A stretch of DNA of 46,557 nucleotides from Chara braunii (lineage: Eukaryota; Streptophyta; Charophyceae; Charales; Characeae): NCBI GenBank assembly GCA_003427395.1, contig BFEA01000599.1, positions 798,669-845,225 of the forward strand, given 5' to 3'. The notes under the pieces were generated by a model. That model saw only the letters and a list, made by a program, of their open reading frames with translations. It was not told the DNA's origin and did no database searches. Position 1 is the first letter of the stretch. Each line of letters opens with the position of its first letter. A program made the position numbers and the translations under genes. This document shows, piece by piece, positions 9,946 to 19,586 of this stretch.

Positions 9946-10621
9946 GATACCTGGGCCTTGGTGTCTCCAAGGGCACAAGGTTTACCAAAACCAGGAGGGT
10001 CCTGACCTTCCCTGCAGCAAGCGAGCTTGATCAGCCCCTAGCAGCAGCACCGCAGATCCAGGGTATGTTGTGTGAGCAGACCCTCACCACTGTAGAGCAA
10101 CCTCTGACCAAGGGGTCTTCACGGTCCATAGCAGGCTGCCACGTGGTACTGCAGATGGCCACGGGCACAGGCAACAACAGCCACGGTGTCTCCCTACCGT
10201 TTGGGGGGGGAAGGGGGGGGGGAGGGCAAATAGTCGCCTACCCACTGCTGTTGTGCTGGTCGGTGCTCGATGGGTGGGGGGAGGAAATAGCTGGCACGAC
10301 ACGTCTTCAACACCAGCGTGCCACCTTACCAAGCCATGCACACACTGTGACCAGTGTGTTATAGAAGTGGCTACACACGCGCATGATCAACAACTGCCCA
10401 GGTTCAAACACTGGCAGCTTCAACATCCCGGATCTTGATAATAAATAATTCGGGAGCGAGGCAGGGCAGGGCAGTGCAACGTGGGCGTGTGTGCATGTGT
10501 GGTGGCCTTGGACTTGGCGGACGCATCATGACGCCATTTCTCTTTTCTCGCCACGTGCATTGTCCGGTTTTGTTGTTTTCCGTGCTGTGCAGTGTGGTGG
10601 GTGAGAACGGGGAACGTTCCC
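9946..10621 (-). mobile_element. retroelement leader, unit II
   Basis: Homologous to 184-883 and 14839-15529, with the same G-rich run (10203-10222) and GCTGGCACGACACGTCTTC. Lies between the PBS relic and the purine tract. Confidence 0.72.
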
Positions 10622-10633
10622 ACTCAGATACTA
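10622..10633 (-). other. decayed primer-binding site, unit II
   Basis: The minus strand reads TAGTATCTGAGT at the position of the perfect TGGTATCAGAGC of unit III. It has three mismatches and lies one base from the LTR end at 10635. Confidence 0.6.
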
Positions 10634-10634
10634 G

Positions 10635-10929
10635 TGTGGCGGACCCACCAGGTGTGGTGCTCCGCCTAGGATAGAGATGGAGATCGAGGATTAGAGTGGA
10701 ACAAGATGACACAGCGCAGCTCCCACGCGAAACTCCAACGTACATACTCCAAACTGTGCGAATGCAAAATGATCCAAAATACAAACTCAGGCTGGGGTAT
10801 ACCCCAACGGACTGACTGGACTGGACTGGACTGGCTGGTACCGACATATGATTCGAAATACAGACTCTGGTTGGGGTATACCCCAAAGGGCTGATTGGAC
10901 TGGACTGGACTTGGCTAGTACCGACAGAG
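10635..10929 (-). mobile_element. truncated LTR, unit II
   Basis: Begins TGTGGCGGACCC on the plus strand and carries GGACTGGACTGG runs and the palindrome TGGGGTATACCCCA. It ends at CCGACAGAG, the same LTR position at which the unit I LTR is cut, and is then fused to gag of unit III. Confidence 0.8.
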
Positions 10930-13033
10930 TGGCGATCAAGGGCGGCGATGTAAGGGCACTACGAGGAGGTATGACCATCATGGCGGCAATGCAAACACCC
11001 ACGCCGTTCGAAAATGGCCGCGTGCTCCTCAACAGAAAAGACACCGCGAGGACGAACAAAGCCCTGGGGGAGGTCCTGCTGAGGGACCTCGGGGGGGAGA
11101 CGCCATTGTAACCAGACCGGCTGTGTGCTCGGGAGAGGGTGGAGAGTGCGAGTTGAAGGCGCTCGTCTATAGGGAGGGTAGAGTCCTCCAAGTGGTAATG
11201 GACGACCTCGCATAGGTTGAGGTTGTCGGTACGGTCACCCTCAGGTCCTCAGGCGACAACGTGGCAACAACGTCCTGCTCACCATACTCGAGCGCGCAAA
11301 AGCAACGCGAGAAATGGCGACCCTGCTGAGTGGAACGACAGGGATGACCGTGGAAATGAGAAGGCGCTGAGAAGTGTCGTAAGAGGGAGGAGGGAGCGTA
11401 ATCGATACGCTGGGGCTGGGGGGAGGAAGTGGGGCGAAGACGGGCCTGCATCCGCTCATGACCCATAGCAGCCTCGTAGGCCTGCGGGGCTGATGTGAAG
11501 TCATACCACCATAACTCAGAGCCGGTCTCAAGGGGAGCGATCAACAAAGGCAACCTCGGGGAGGAACGCCACATTACAAATGAGGCGGGCGTCCTCATAC
11601 ACTTGGATGTGGCGGTCCAGGCAAGCAACACTACCAGAGCCAGACCATCGACTCGAAGGCGTCAGTCACGTCACTCAAGGGGAAGGCTGGCCAAGAAGCA
11701 ATCAATAAGGGTAGCCCTTGGAAAAAACGCAACATCACAAATGAGGCGGGCGTCCTGAAAGACTTGGATGTGGCGTTCCAGGGCGACATCGCCTCCAGAG
11801 CCAGACCAGCGTATAGTGACAACAGCTCGAAGGCGTAAGTCACATCATGTTGAAATCCGAAGCAATCCTCGAGGAAGGCCTGAAAATCCATGACGGTCAT
11901 GGTCCGACCCTCATGAAGGGAGTGAGTGTAAAAATTTTCCCAGTCGTCGAAAGGACCGTCGCGCAGGCGCGTGGAGAGGTGAGCCACCCACGTGTCGCAT
12001 AGGATGCCCATGAACTGGAGGGTGCGGGTGGCAACTGCAGCCAACGAGACACACGTATCCATCCCTATACCGTCATACAAGGCAATGTCCATCAAGCGGA
12101 CGAGTGGTGCGCCACCGTTTTAACGACGGGGAGATCGAGGAGCAAGGACCTCCGCTACGGTCGAGTAAGTCGGTGCAGGTCCTGGAGAAGGGGCCGCAAC
12201 TGACTATACGCCCGTGCCGCATGGTGGAGCGGCGGGGGCAATAACTCTGCAGGCTATGAGGGAGCTGCAATAGAAAAGGTTGCAGCAACTAAAGGAGTAG
12301 TAAGGAGATAGGATGGGGGTGGAGGGGTTGCAGGGAGGGGGAAGCGAGCCTGCATGAATGGAAGAGTAAAGGAATAAGGGGGTGCGCTCAAAGGCAAGGT
12401 CACCTGTGAGGGTAGGGGTGGCTGAAGACGTAAGAGAGCGAGGTCGGCCCGGGTCTGGGCAAGCTCGTCCTCGAGATGTCGAGCGTAGATTGAGCGAGTA
12501 GTAGGAGTGGGGAGAGTAAACGCATGAGTGGCCCGGGGCATCCCATAAGGGGGAAAGCCACGTGGCGCGACGACATGCGAAGGGGAAAGAGAAGGGGGGC
12601 ACCCGAAAAAGCTGAGACCAGGTCAACGGGTTGTGGTCCCGTGGTCGTGGTGACCGTAATCTGAACCGGTGTGCTCGTATAGTGAGGGAAGGCCTAGCCC
12701 GTGGCGACCACCACACTAGGGGCGTGGACGGTCATCACGATGGTCGGGTCGACGACAGCAAAGAAGGAAGCTCGACCGCGGCCACCATGTCGGAGGACGG
12801 GGGACCCGGACTGGAAGCCAAAAGAAAAGAGAGAGTAGGGAGAGGAAGGAAGACCAGCGTCCTAGAGTTGCCGCAGGTCAGCGGCAAGAGTTGCCACCTG
12901 CGCCTGTAAGGACGCAAGAAGGGAGGGGAGGAGGGTGTGTTGATCCCCTTGGGGCTGATGGCCCTGGTCCACCGATGGAGTCCAGTGTCAAGGTCGTCGC
13001 CGAGTCGACGGCTTGTGACACGTCGTCGACCAT
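10930..13033 (-). pseudogene. gag remnant, unit III
   Basis: Minus-strand gag with start at 13031-13033 (MVDDVSQAVDSATTLTLDS). A capsid-like segment at 11631-12095 shares LSTRLRDGPFDDWENFY and MDFQAFLEDCFG with unit II. The tandem 55-residue module lies around 11525-11810. A knuckle relic at 10956-10997 reads CLHCRHDGHTSS but meets a stop codon before the last cysteine. The sequence ends just past the knuckle, where it is fused to the truncated LTR at 10929, so the protease is wholly absent. Frameshifts break it elsewhere. It encodes no working protein. Confidence 0.75.
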
Positions 13034-13321
13034 GAGGAGGTGACGGGCTAGAGGAGTCCGCGTGAACAGAGGGCGTAGGGGGGGGGATCGCGATAGAAAA
13101 CGACGGGCGGCACTAGCGAGTCGAGCGCGGGTGCCCGCAAAGGGGTAATGGTGGCTCGCATCCAAGATACCCGAATGGAAGGAGGAAGTAGGGGGGCTAG
13201 GAAAATCCTAAACCCTCAGATGAAATTATTGAATCCTAAATATTCAAAATAGATTGACTTGACATTACAATCAAAACAAAAACTCAAAGAGATATAGTCC
13301 ATTTTTTATTTAAATTCAAAA
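13034..13321 (-). mobile_element. retroelement spacer between rRNA fragment and gag, unit III
   Basis: Matches 3481-3779 and 7695-8000. No gene is seen. Confidence 0.6.
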
Positions 13322-13509
13322 TGACCCTGGTAGTCCATGCCATAAACGACGAGTGTTTGTCCTTGGTCGAGGCCCGATGGTTTTTGGGGGCGATTCGATG
13401 AGGGACCTAGCTAACGTGTTAAACACTCTGCCTGGGAAATACTATCCCAAGGCTGAAACTCAAAGGAATTGACGAGGGTCTGCACAAGCAGTGCATGTGG
13501 ATTAATTAA
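13322..13509 (+). pseudogene. rrn18: mitochondrial SSU rRNA (rrn18) fragment, copy 3
   Basis: Same segment as copies 1 and 2, with TAGTCCATGCCATAAACGAC, GTGTTAAACACTCTGCCTGG and CTGAAACTCAAAGGAATTGA. More diverged, with small deletions near the 3' end. Not functional. Confidence 0.83.
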
Positions 13510-13576
13510 GGAAATAAAATATGAAGAGAAAAACAATATTTTTTTTTTTTTTAATTTTTGACAGCATTTGTGTCAA

Positions 13577-13647
13577 AGGCTGAAACTCAAAGGAATTGAC
13601 GAGGGTCTGCACAAGCAGTGCATGTGGATTAATTAAGGAAATAAAAT
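13577..13647 (+). repeat. tandem partial duplicate of the rrn18 fragment end
   Basis: Repeats 13451-13520 almost exactly (GGCTGAAACTCAAAGGAATT through GGAAATAAAAT). It is present only in unit III, so it arose after the units separated. Confidence 0.85.
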
Positions 13648-13917
13648 GTGAAGAGAACAACAATATTTATTTTTTTGAAATCTTCGACGGCATTTGTGTC
13701 AAAGGGAAAGGAGAGACCAAGATAAGCAAAATAAGTTTCAAAGTGCCTCAAATTAAAATAAAAAAATATATATAATAATAAAAAAATAAAAAAACAAAAT
13801 ATTAAGAGCAAATCAATATTTATTTTTTTGGAATTTTAAGCAGCATTCCCCTACCCCCCATGGGGTCAAAAATGTGCCAAGGAAAATGGAGAGACCAAGA
13901 TAAGCAAACTAAATTTT
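13648..13917. repeat. AT-rich spacer, unit III
   Basis: Equivalent to 3972-4391 and 8191-8689, with CCCCATGGGGTCAAAAATG near 13856. No gene is seen. Confidence 0.65.
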
Positions 13918-14140
13918 AAAGCAGGGCAAAGTAAATGGTTAGGAAGACGACCCATTGCTCAACGTGTTGCTATGAATCCTGTAGACCATCCTCATGGAGG
14001 AGAAGAAAGACGTACGAAGGAGGCTGAAGATCCATTTCCCCTTGGGAAAAAACAACCAAAGGTGGATTTAAAACAGTAGTAAGAAAACAAAAGAATTAAG
14101 TTATGTCACGATCTAGATGGAAAGGTTCATTTGTAGATGC
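13918..14140 (+). pseudogene. rpl2-rps19: mitochondrial rpl2-rps19 junction fragment, copy 3
   Basis: L2 C-terminal frame ([24 protein letters not shown]) that then shifts frame near the second glycine cluster. The terminal KQKN with stop TAA is recovered in another frame, followed by the S19 start [13 protein letters not shown]. Same endpoints as copies 1 and 2. Not functional. Confidence 0.85.
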
Positions 14141-14219
14141 TCCCCGCGAGGTCAAAATGTGTGCTGAAAGCAAGAATGACTAACTCCTAATCAGATGTAA
14201 GGGTGCCGCAAATAAATTC

Positions 14220-14838
14220 AAATTAAAAAAAAAAAAGATAAAATTTTCAAAGTTGGGGGCGAGGAGGGGGGGGGATAAGAAGTGAAGAAGAAAAGAGAGA
14301 AATAGGTGAGAGAGAAAAAAAAAGTGAAGGGGGAGATGAGGGTAGTGATGGGGTTGTAGTTAGGGGAGAGGAATGTGAGGGAATGGGAGAGAAAGGGATG
14401 GGAAAGGTGGAGAGGGATCAAGAAGCAAAGAGAAAAGAGAAGGAGATAAGAAAAAATAAATGAATGAAATAGAGTAAAATAGTGGGTGGGAGAAAGAGGC
14501 AGTCGAAGGTGGGGGGAAAATAAGGGGTTGAGGAGTGAAATAAGAAGGAGAGAAGGAGAAAGTTGAAAAAGGTGGGGAGAGGGATATGAGTAGTGAGTGC
14601 TTAGAGGGAAAGGCGGGGAGGGGGTTACAAGTAGTGAGAGTGATTAGAAAAGAAGGGGTTGAGGTGTGGAATAAGAAGGACAAAACGAGAAAGTTGAAAA
14701 AGATGGGGAGAGGGGTACGAGTAGTGAGAGTGATTAGAGGGAAGTGAGCGAGGTAGAAGAGGAAGAAGTAGAAGGGGTGAGTTAAAGGAAAGATAAAAGG
14801 TGGAGAAAGTGGATTAGTAGGGAGAGCGAATAGGGATT
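14220..14838. repeat. long polypurine tract, unit III
   Basis: About 600 bp of A/G-rich plus strand, similar to 9330-9945 and 1-180, made of diverged 100-130 bp repeats. No credible coding frame. Confidence 0.85.
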
Positions 14839-15529
14839 TGATACCTGGCCCTTGATGTCTCCAAGGGCACAAGGTTTACTTGAACCAGGAGTGTCTTGGC
14901 CTTCGCTGCAGCGAGCCAGCTAGAGGATAGAAGGGGCCGCGATCTTGATCAGCCCCTAGCAGCACCACCGCAAATCCAGGGTGTGTTCTGCGAGCAGACC
15001 CTCACCACTGTAGAGCAGCCCCTGATCAGGGAGTTTCACGGTCCACAGCAGGCTGCCACGTGGCACTGCATATGGCCACGCGCAGGCAGCAACAGGCACG
15101 GTGTCTCCCCACCGCTTGCGGGGGGGGGGGGGAAGGGGGACAAAGAGTCACCTGCCCGCTGCTGTTGTGTTGGCCGGTGCTCGAATGGGGGGGGGGGATA
15201 AATAGCTGGCACGACACGTCTTCAATACCAGCATGCCACCTTATCAAGCCATGCACATACTGTGGCCAGTGTGTTATAGAGGTAGCTACGCACGTGCAGG
15301 GTCAGCAACTGCCCAGGTTCAAACCCTGGCAGCTGCAACATCCCACATCTTGATAATTCGGGAGCTAGGCGGGGCGGGGCAGAGGAACGTGGGCCCGTAT
15401 GCGTGTGCGGCGGCCTTGGACTTGGAGCACGTGTTGTGACGCCGTTTCTCTTTTCTCGCCACGTGCACTGTCCGTTTTTTGCTGTTTCCCTGCTGTGCGG
15501 TGTGGTGGGTGGGAGCGGGGAACGTTCGC
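14839..15529 (-). mobile_element. retroelement leader, unit III
   Basis: Homologous to the leaders of units I and II, with a G run at 15120-15132. At 15314-15330 the sequence CCAGGTTCAAACCCTGG forms a perfect tRNA T-arm (5-bp stem, TTCAAAC loop). No full cloverleaf could be built around it. Confidence 0.72.
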
Positions 15530-15541
15530 GCTCTGATACCA
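15530..15541 (-). other. primer-binding site for initiator-Met tRNA, unit III
   Basis: The minus strand reads TGGTATCAGAGC, exactly complementary to the 3' end of plant initiator-Met tRNA, the usual primer for plant Ty1/copia and Ty3/gypsy elements. One base separates it from the LTR end. It fixes the strand and the 5' end of the element. Confidence 0.9.
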
Positions 15542-15542
15542 G

Positions 15543-15952
15543 TGTAGCGGACCCACCAGGTGTGGTGCTCCGCCTGGGATAGAGATGGAGATCAAGGATG
15601 AGAGTCCCACACGGGACTCCGACGCACGTACTCCAAACTGTGCGATTGCAAAATGATCCGAAATTCAGACTCTGGCTGGGTTATACCCAAACAGACTGAC
15701 TGGACTGGACTGGACTGGACTGGCTGGTACCTACAGAGGTACCGGCCTGGACTGGAGTACCCCCTGTGCAAATGCAGAATGATTCGAAATACAGACTCTG
15801 GCTGGGGTATACCCCAACGGACTGCTGGAGTGGACTGGACTGCCTGGTACCGACAGAGGTACCGGCCTGAACTGGACTACCCCGAGTACAACACGGTCTT
15901 ATGAAAACAGGCCAAAGGGCTGGTCTCACAGGCCAACCTGGGGTCCGTTACA
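15543..15952 (-). mobile_element. complete LTR, unit III (5' LTR)
   Basis: A 410-bp repeat bounded by short inverted ends: in minus sense it starts TGTAACGGACCC and ends GGTCCGCTACA, the TG...CA rule. It contains two approximately 125-bp internal repeats, each with GACTCTGGCTGG, a GTATACCC palindrome, GGACTGGACTGG runs and GTACCGACAGAGGTACCGG-type sequence. It is followed by a one-base spacer and the PBS. The matching 3' LTR is not in the expected place, and units I and II carry shorter versions. Confidence 0.88.
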
Positions 15953-16077
15953 AAAACAAATCTTTTAGCCCCCACATCCTCCACAACCTCGTTTAGACAG
16001 ATCCCTTCATCATAGCATCTTCCCTCTGATTCTCTGACTTTTTCTTGAACCCAGCATTTTGTGTCGCTCGAGTCCTC
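15953..16077. other. flanking host sequence
   Basis: Begins AAAAC right after the LTR terminus, a possible half of a target-site duplication whose partner cannot be found. No gene is seen. Confidence 0.4.
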
Positions 16078-16490
16078 CCCTCACTCTACATACGAAAAAG
16101 GTAGGAATGAAGAGTAGTTATTCGGGCAGGGTAGAAGTGGAACAACACTGTGTACGAGGAAACCTACTGGTAATTGCGCCCGGATCTCTAGAAGTAAAGA
16201 GATAAAGGGACACTGTCAAAGCGAACCATGGGATCAGGCATCCTCGATGAAAATGTTTGATCTCTACGAAAGTTGCTACTTCTAAAGTCTGCCCAATCGA
16301 CCGATGCTCTCTCCGCAGACTACCTACCCCGTGTCAGTCCGTAATTGCTCCTCTCAGTGCGGCAAGCTTGCCCTTTGCAGCGCTCTCTTTGTTACGCAGC
16401 CGACTACAAAAGATCACATTCACGTGGGGACTTCTATCCTGCTTGAATAACTACTCTTCATTCCTACCTTTTCCATATGTAGAGTGAGGG
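16078..16490. mobile_element. 413-bp element with 46-bp terminal inverted repeats
   Basis: The left end CCCTCACTCTACATACGAAA... (16078-16123) and the right end (16445-16490) are inverted copies with only about two differences, both containing GGTAGGAATGAAGAGTAG. The inside is unique non-coding DNA without a transposase. It looks like a MITE or a short non-autonomous DNA transposon. No clear target-site duplication was seen. Confidence 0.75.
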
Positions 16491-17542
16491 CATATTTCCT
16501 AACAGGTTTGTGCGCATTAATTATATTGGGATTCTCAATACCGTGAGAGCCGGTGAAAATTTCAACTCCGATCTTAGATTCAGTTTCCACAGTTATCCTG
16601 CTGGACCTAGTGGTTTAATGCCTAATTTCTATGCAGTGGGATTGATACGAACACATAAACCTCACGTGCCTCGCCTCTGGACCTGTGGGCACTTCGGAAG
16701 AAACAGATAGTATACACAAAGCGAACACGATAATTGACATCAGAGAGCAACCACCGCGCCTGTTTTCAGCTGTGTACTTCAAATGCCATGTCTTTGTGAC
16801 ACCACAACCACAATCTTTACACAGTGAAAGCAAACGAATTTACCTTTCCATTTATGTACGTCATCCTTGTGCAGGGCCCGTGCTAATCTTCTCTTCACCA
16901 TTCCAAATTAACCAATCTCCCGCTTATCCAACAGCAGGCAATCTTCTCTCCAGACCTACTTCTGTTCCAAATGCCTGAACAGGAGCAAGCCCTACGGAAT
17001 CCGCACTGTCATCCAAGCATTACAGTGTGCAAACATTTTTTTTAGGTGAAAAGCCACGGGGGGGTCGAGATGTTCGCGAAGATATTACAGCAAGCCCGCC
17101 GACAAACGGATGGCCAAACGTAGAGACACAAGCTGACAATGAGGATCCTGTAGAACAGCTAGACTAAACATCCTAACAGCAAACACTTCCTTTATGGGAA
17201 GACATACTCCATGTCAAGTAACGATCACCTGCAAAGCCCTTTATCTCCAAGTGTACCCAACTCCAAAACTTCAAATGTGTCATTGGACTCCCTCACACCA
17301 CCAGTACCTGTACTTGGGCCATACAACAGCCACGGGCCCTTGTCGAATACTTCAGGGCCAATGGTACTTGGAGGCGCCTGCCAAAAGGAAAATTACACCA
17401 CTTCATTTTTTTATGTTTTTATAGTGCAACGCATTTCCAGCATCGGAGAAATTGCCTCAGAAGTCGAAAGTACTGGTGGTTTAATACACCATCACGTGGC
17501 CCAAAAAAGACGGCTTTTTTTTTCTCCTTTTCTTTCATTAAT
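16491..17542. other. no recognisable gene
   Basis: Mixed-composition sequence with only short, non-conserved open frames. No known protein or RNA was recognised. Confidence 0.5.
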
Positions 17543-17613
17543 CCACCTGGATTCCAACTTGGGCCTGTATTTCAATAGTTCATTGGTGTACCATACCAAC
17601 TGAGCTAGGCCCC
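17543..17613 (-). repeat. tRNA-like / SINE-head segment with A and B boxes
   Basis: In minus sense it begins GGGGCCTAGCTCAGTTGGTA, a near-perfect tRNA D-arm and Pol III A box, and ends with AGTTGGAATCC, a B-box-like sequence, at tRNA spacing (71 nt). The acceptor 3' strand does not pair, and the anticodon loop lacks U33, so it is not a functional tRNA. A second A-box copy (GGGCCTAGCTCGGTTGGTAT) lies just upstream at 17634-17656. It may be a tRNA-derived SINE or a pseudo-tRNA. Confidence 0.5.
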
Positions 17614-17656
17614 GTTCATTACATTACGCGGGCATACCAACCGAGCTAGGCCCGAT

Positions 17657-19482
17657 TCCCTACACATTTCGCCCCGTTTCCACATACACAAGCCAGCCAA
17701 AATAAAAGTTATGCCCGTTCCATTTCTTTTATTTTTTTTTGTAATGCACACCTACAGGTCAGCACATACAGACACACCTGCGCCTCTTGCAATCCCGGGC
17801 AGATCACTGAAAACCGACAAATCATCGACACGCACGTTTCCAACGCGTCAGTGGACCCCTTCACAACATTGCATTCCATCTACAAGTCAATGAACGTATG
17901 ATACCAAGACGAGGCGTATCAAATAAAGTCGTTACTTGCAGAAAATAAGAGAGTCGACAGCAAATGTGCCCGTAAATGCAAAATGTCTCCACCGTAAGGA
18001 TCCTCGAAAGGATTACCCGTTCCTACATCAACTCCTCTGCACTGGAAAAGGACGCTCTCCATTCCCTTATGACGGCTGTTCCCTTATGACAGAAGTGAAC
18101 CACCAGATCAGAAAAAGTCCCTACAAGAGAAACAGAAAAAGAGAAAATGAGCAGAGTCGTGGTTTTGAATGCTCTCCTGCCTGTCATAAGTGACACATCA
18201 AGACCAACATGTCAAAGCTTGCAACAACTCCAATCCAATCACCTAAACAGATGTCTTATGTACATGGTGGTGTAATACACACCAATCAGCACAACATCTG
18301 GTGATCATATCCCCACTCGTAACCTTTCTCCTCCTCCCTCCACTCCCTCTGCGGCAGCCAACATGAAAATGGCATGCCGTCAGAGAGGGGGTCAATTATT
18401 GCCGACCATCCAGCCACAAAACAAAGTTCCCGGAATCGTAAAAACAGAGGGCAGTGATATGCTGAGGGCAAACTCGCACTACGACTTCGCTACAACTACG
18501 CACGGGTCGCGCAGCACGTGTCTGCAATTGCAGTAGTCGGAAAAAGTCGACTCGTGTGAGTATAGCCCTGGCACGTTTTGGAAATGCTACTCTCTCAAGA
18601 GAGCCAGTCTCTTCACACTGAGCTCAACTTGATAATCATACCAAGTTCAAGATCAGCAGCATGAAAAAAAAACCACCATCACGAGCAGTTCATGCCTTCC
18701 GCGTACCCTGTCAAGAAAGAATCTTTTCCATGTCCGGTTACTCGAGACACCCAGACTACACCCACCCTTCCCCCTCCTACAATCAATTGAAGCACTACTC
18801 TACATTACAATACCTTACCCAGCGACATAAAACAACAGCAGCAAATAATTGTCCCTTGACTCACTTCAGCTTCTGCTTTGGCTATCCTGGCACTCCCATT
18901 CCTCTGCGCACTTCCTTCCTTGCACATCCTCCGACATCTTCCTTGCACATCAGCTAAACTGAAATCACCCATATCAGCAGCCAATTCCTCACTGGCCCAC
19001 TATTCGCCAAGCACTCCATCGTGCTGCATACAACAGAAATGACTTGATCGCTCCTTGATGATTCTCCGCACTACTCCACACACTTCAGGCAGAGGAGCCC
19101 TTATGCATCCTGCAGCAACAAGGACAAGCTTCGGCAAGAGCTCTCTTCAGGGAATGCCAACTTCGAAAAGAATCGTTGGACACTAAGGCAAAACTCCAAA
19201 CAATTTCAAGAGAAGTACATCAAAGCATTCATAAATAAGCTCAACAAGTCTACCCATCACCTTACCAAAAACGAAGAGGACGAAAATACTTGACGCCCGC
19301 CCGATTAACCTACCTAAGTACATTCCCCTCAACTTCAGGGCCCTCAAGATGGAACGACCACAATGCTCAGTAAGGCCTGAGGATACAACTGCCTTGAAAC
19401 CTCTTAGCACCTCACAACCGGCATATTTCACTCTGTGCTCTCAAGAACACAACAAGGAATCAGTCACCTTCTCTGGCTTTGT
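17657..19482. other. no recognisable gene
   Basis: No known protein, RNA or long repeat was recognised on either strand. Small direct repeats occur, e.g. TTCCCTTATGACRG near 18051 and 18077. Confidence 0.5.
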
Positions 19483-19484
19483 CC

Positions 19485-19547
<63 letters not shown>

Positions 19548-19586
19548 CACACACACACACCCACACGCACACGCACACACACACAC
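19483..19586. repeat. (CT)n(CA)n compound microsatellite
   Basis: About 25 bp of CT followed by about 80 bp of CA with a few interruptions. Overlapping frames are artefacts. Confidence 0.97.

Noticed and set aside
9523-9978. Open frame of 151 codons rich in Ser, Phe, Leu and Pro (minus)
   Set aside because: It is the complement of the polypurine tract. Composition alone keeps it open, and the related frame at 14360-14872 is not conserved codon by codon.
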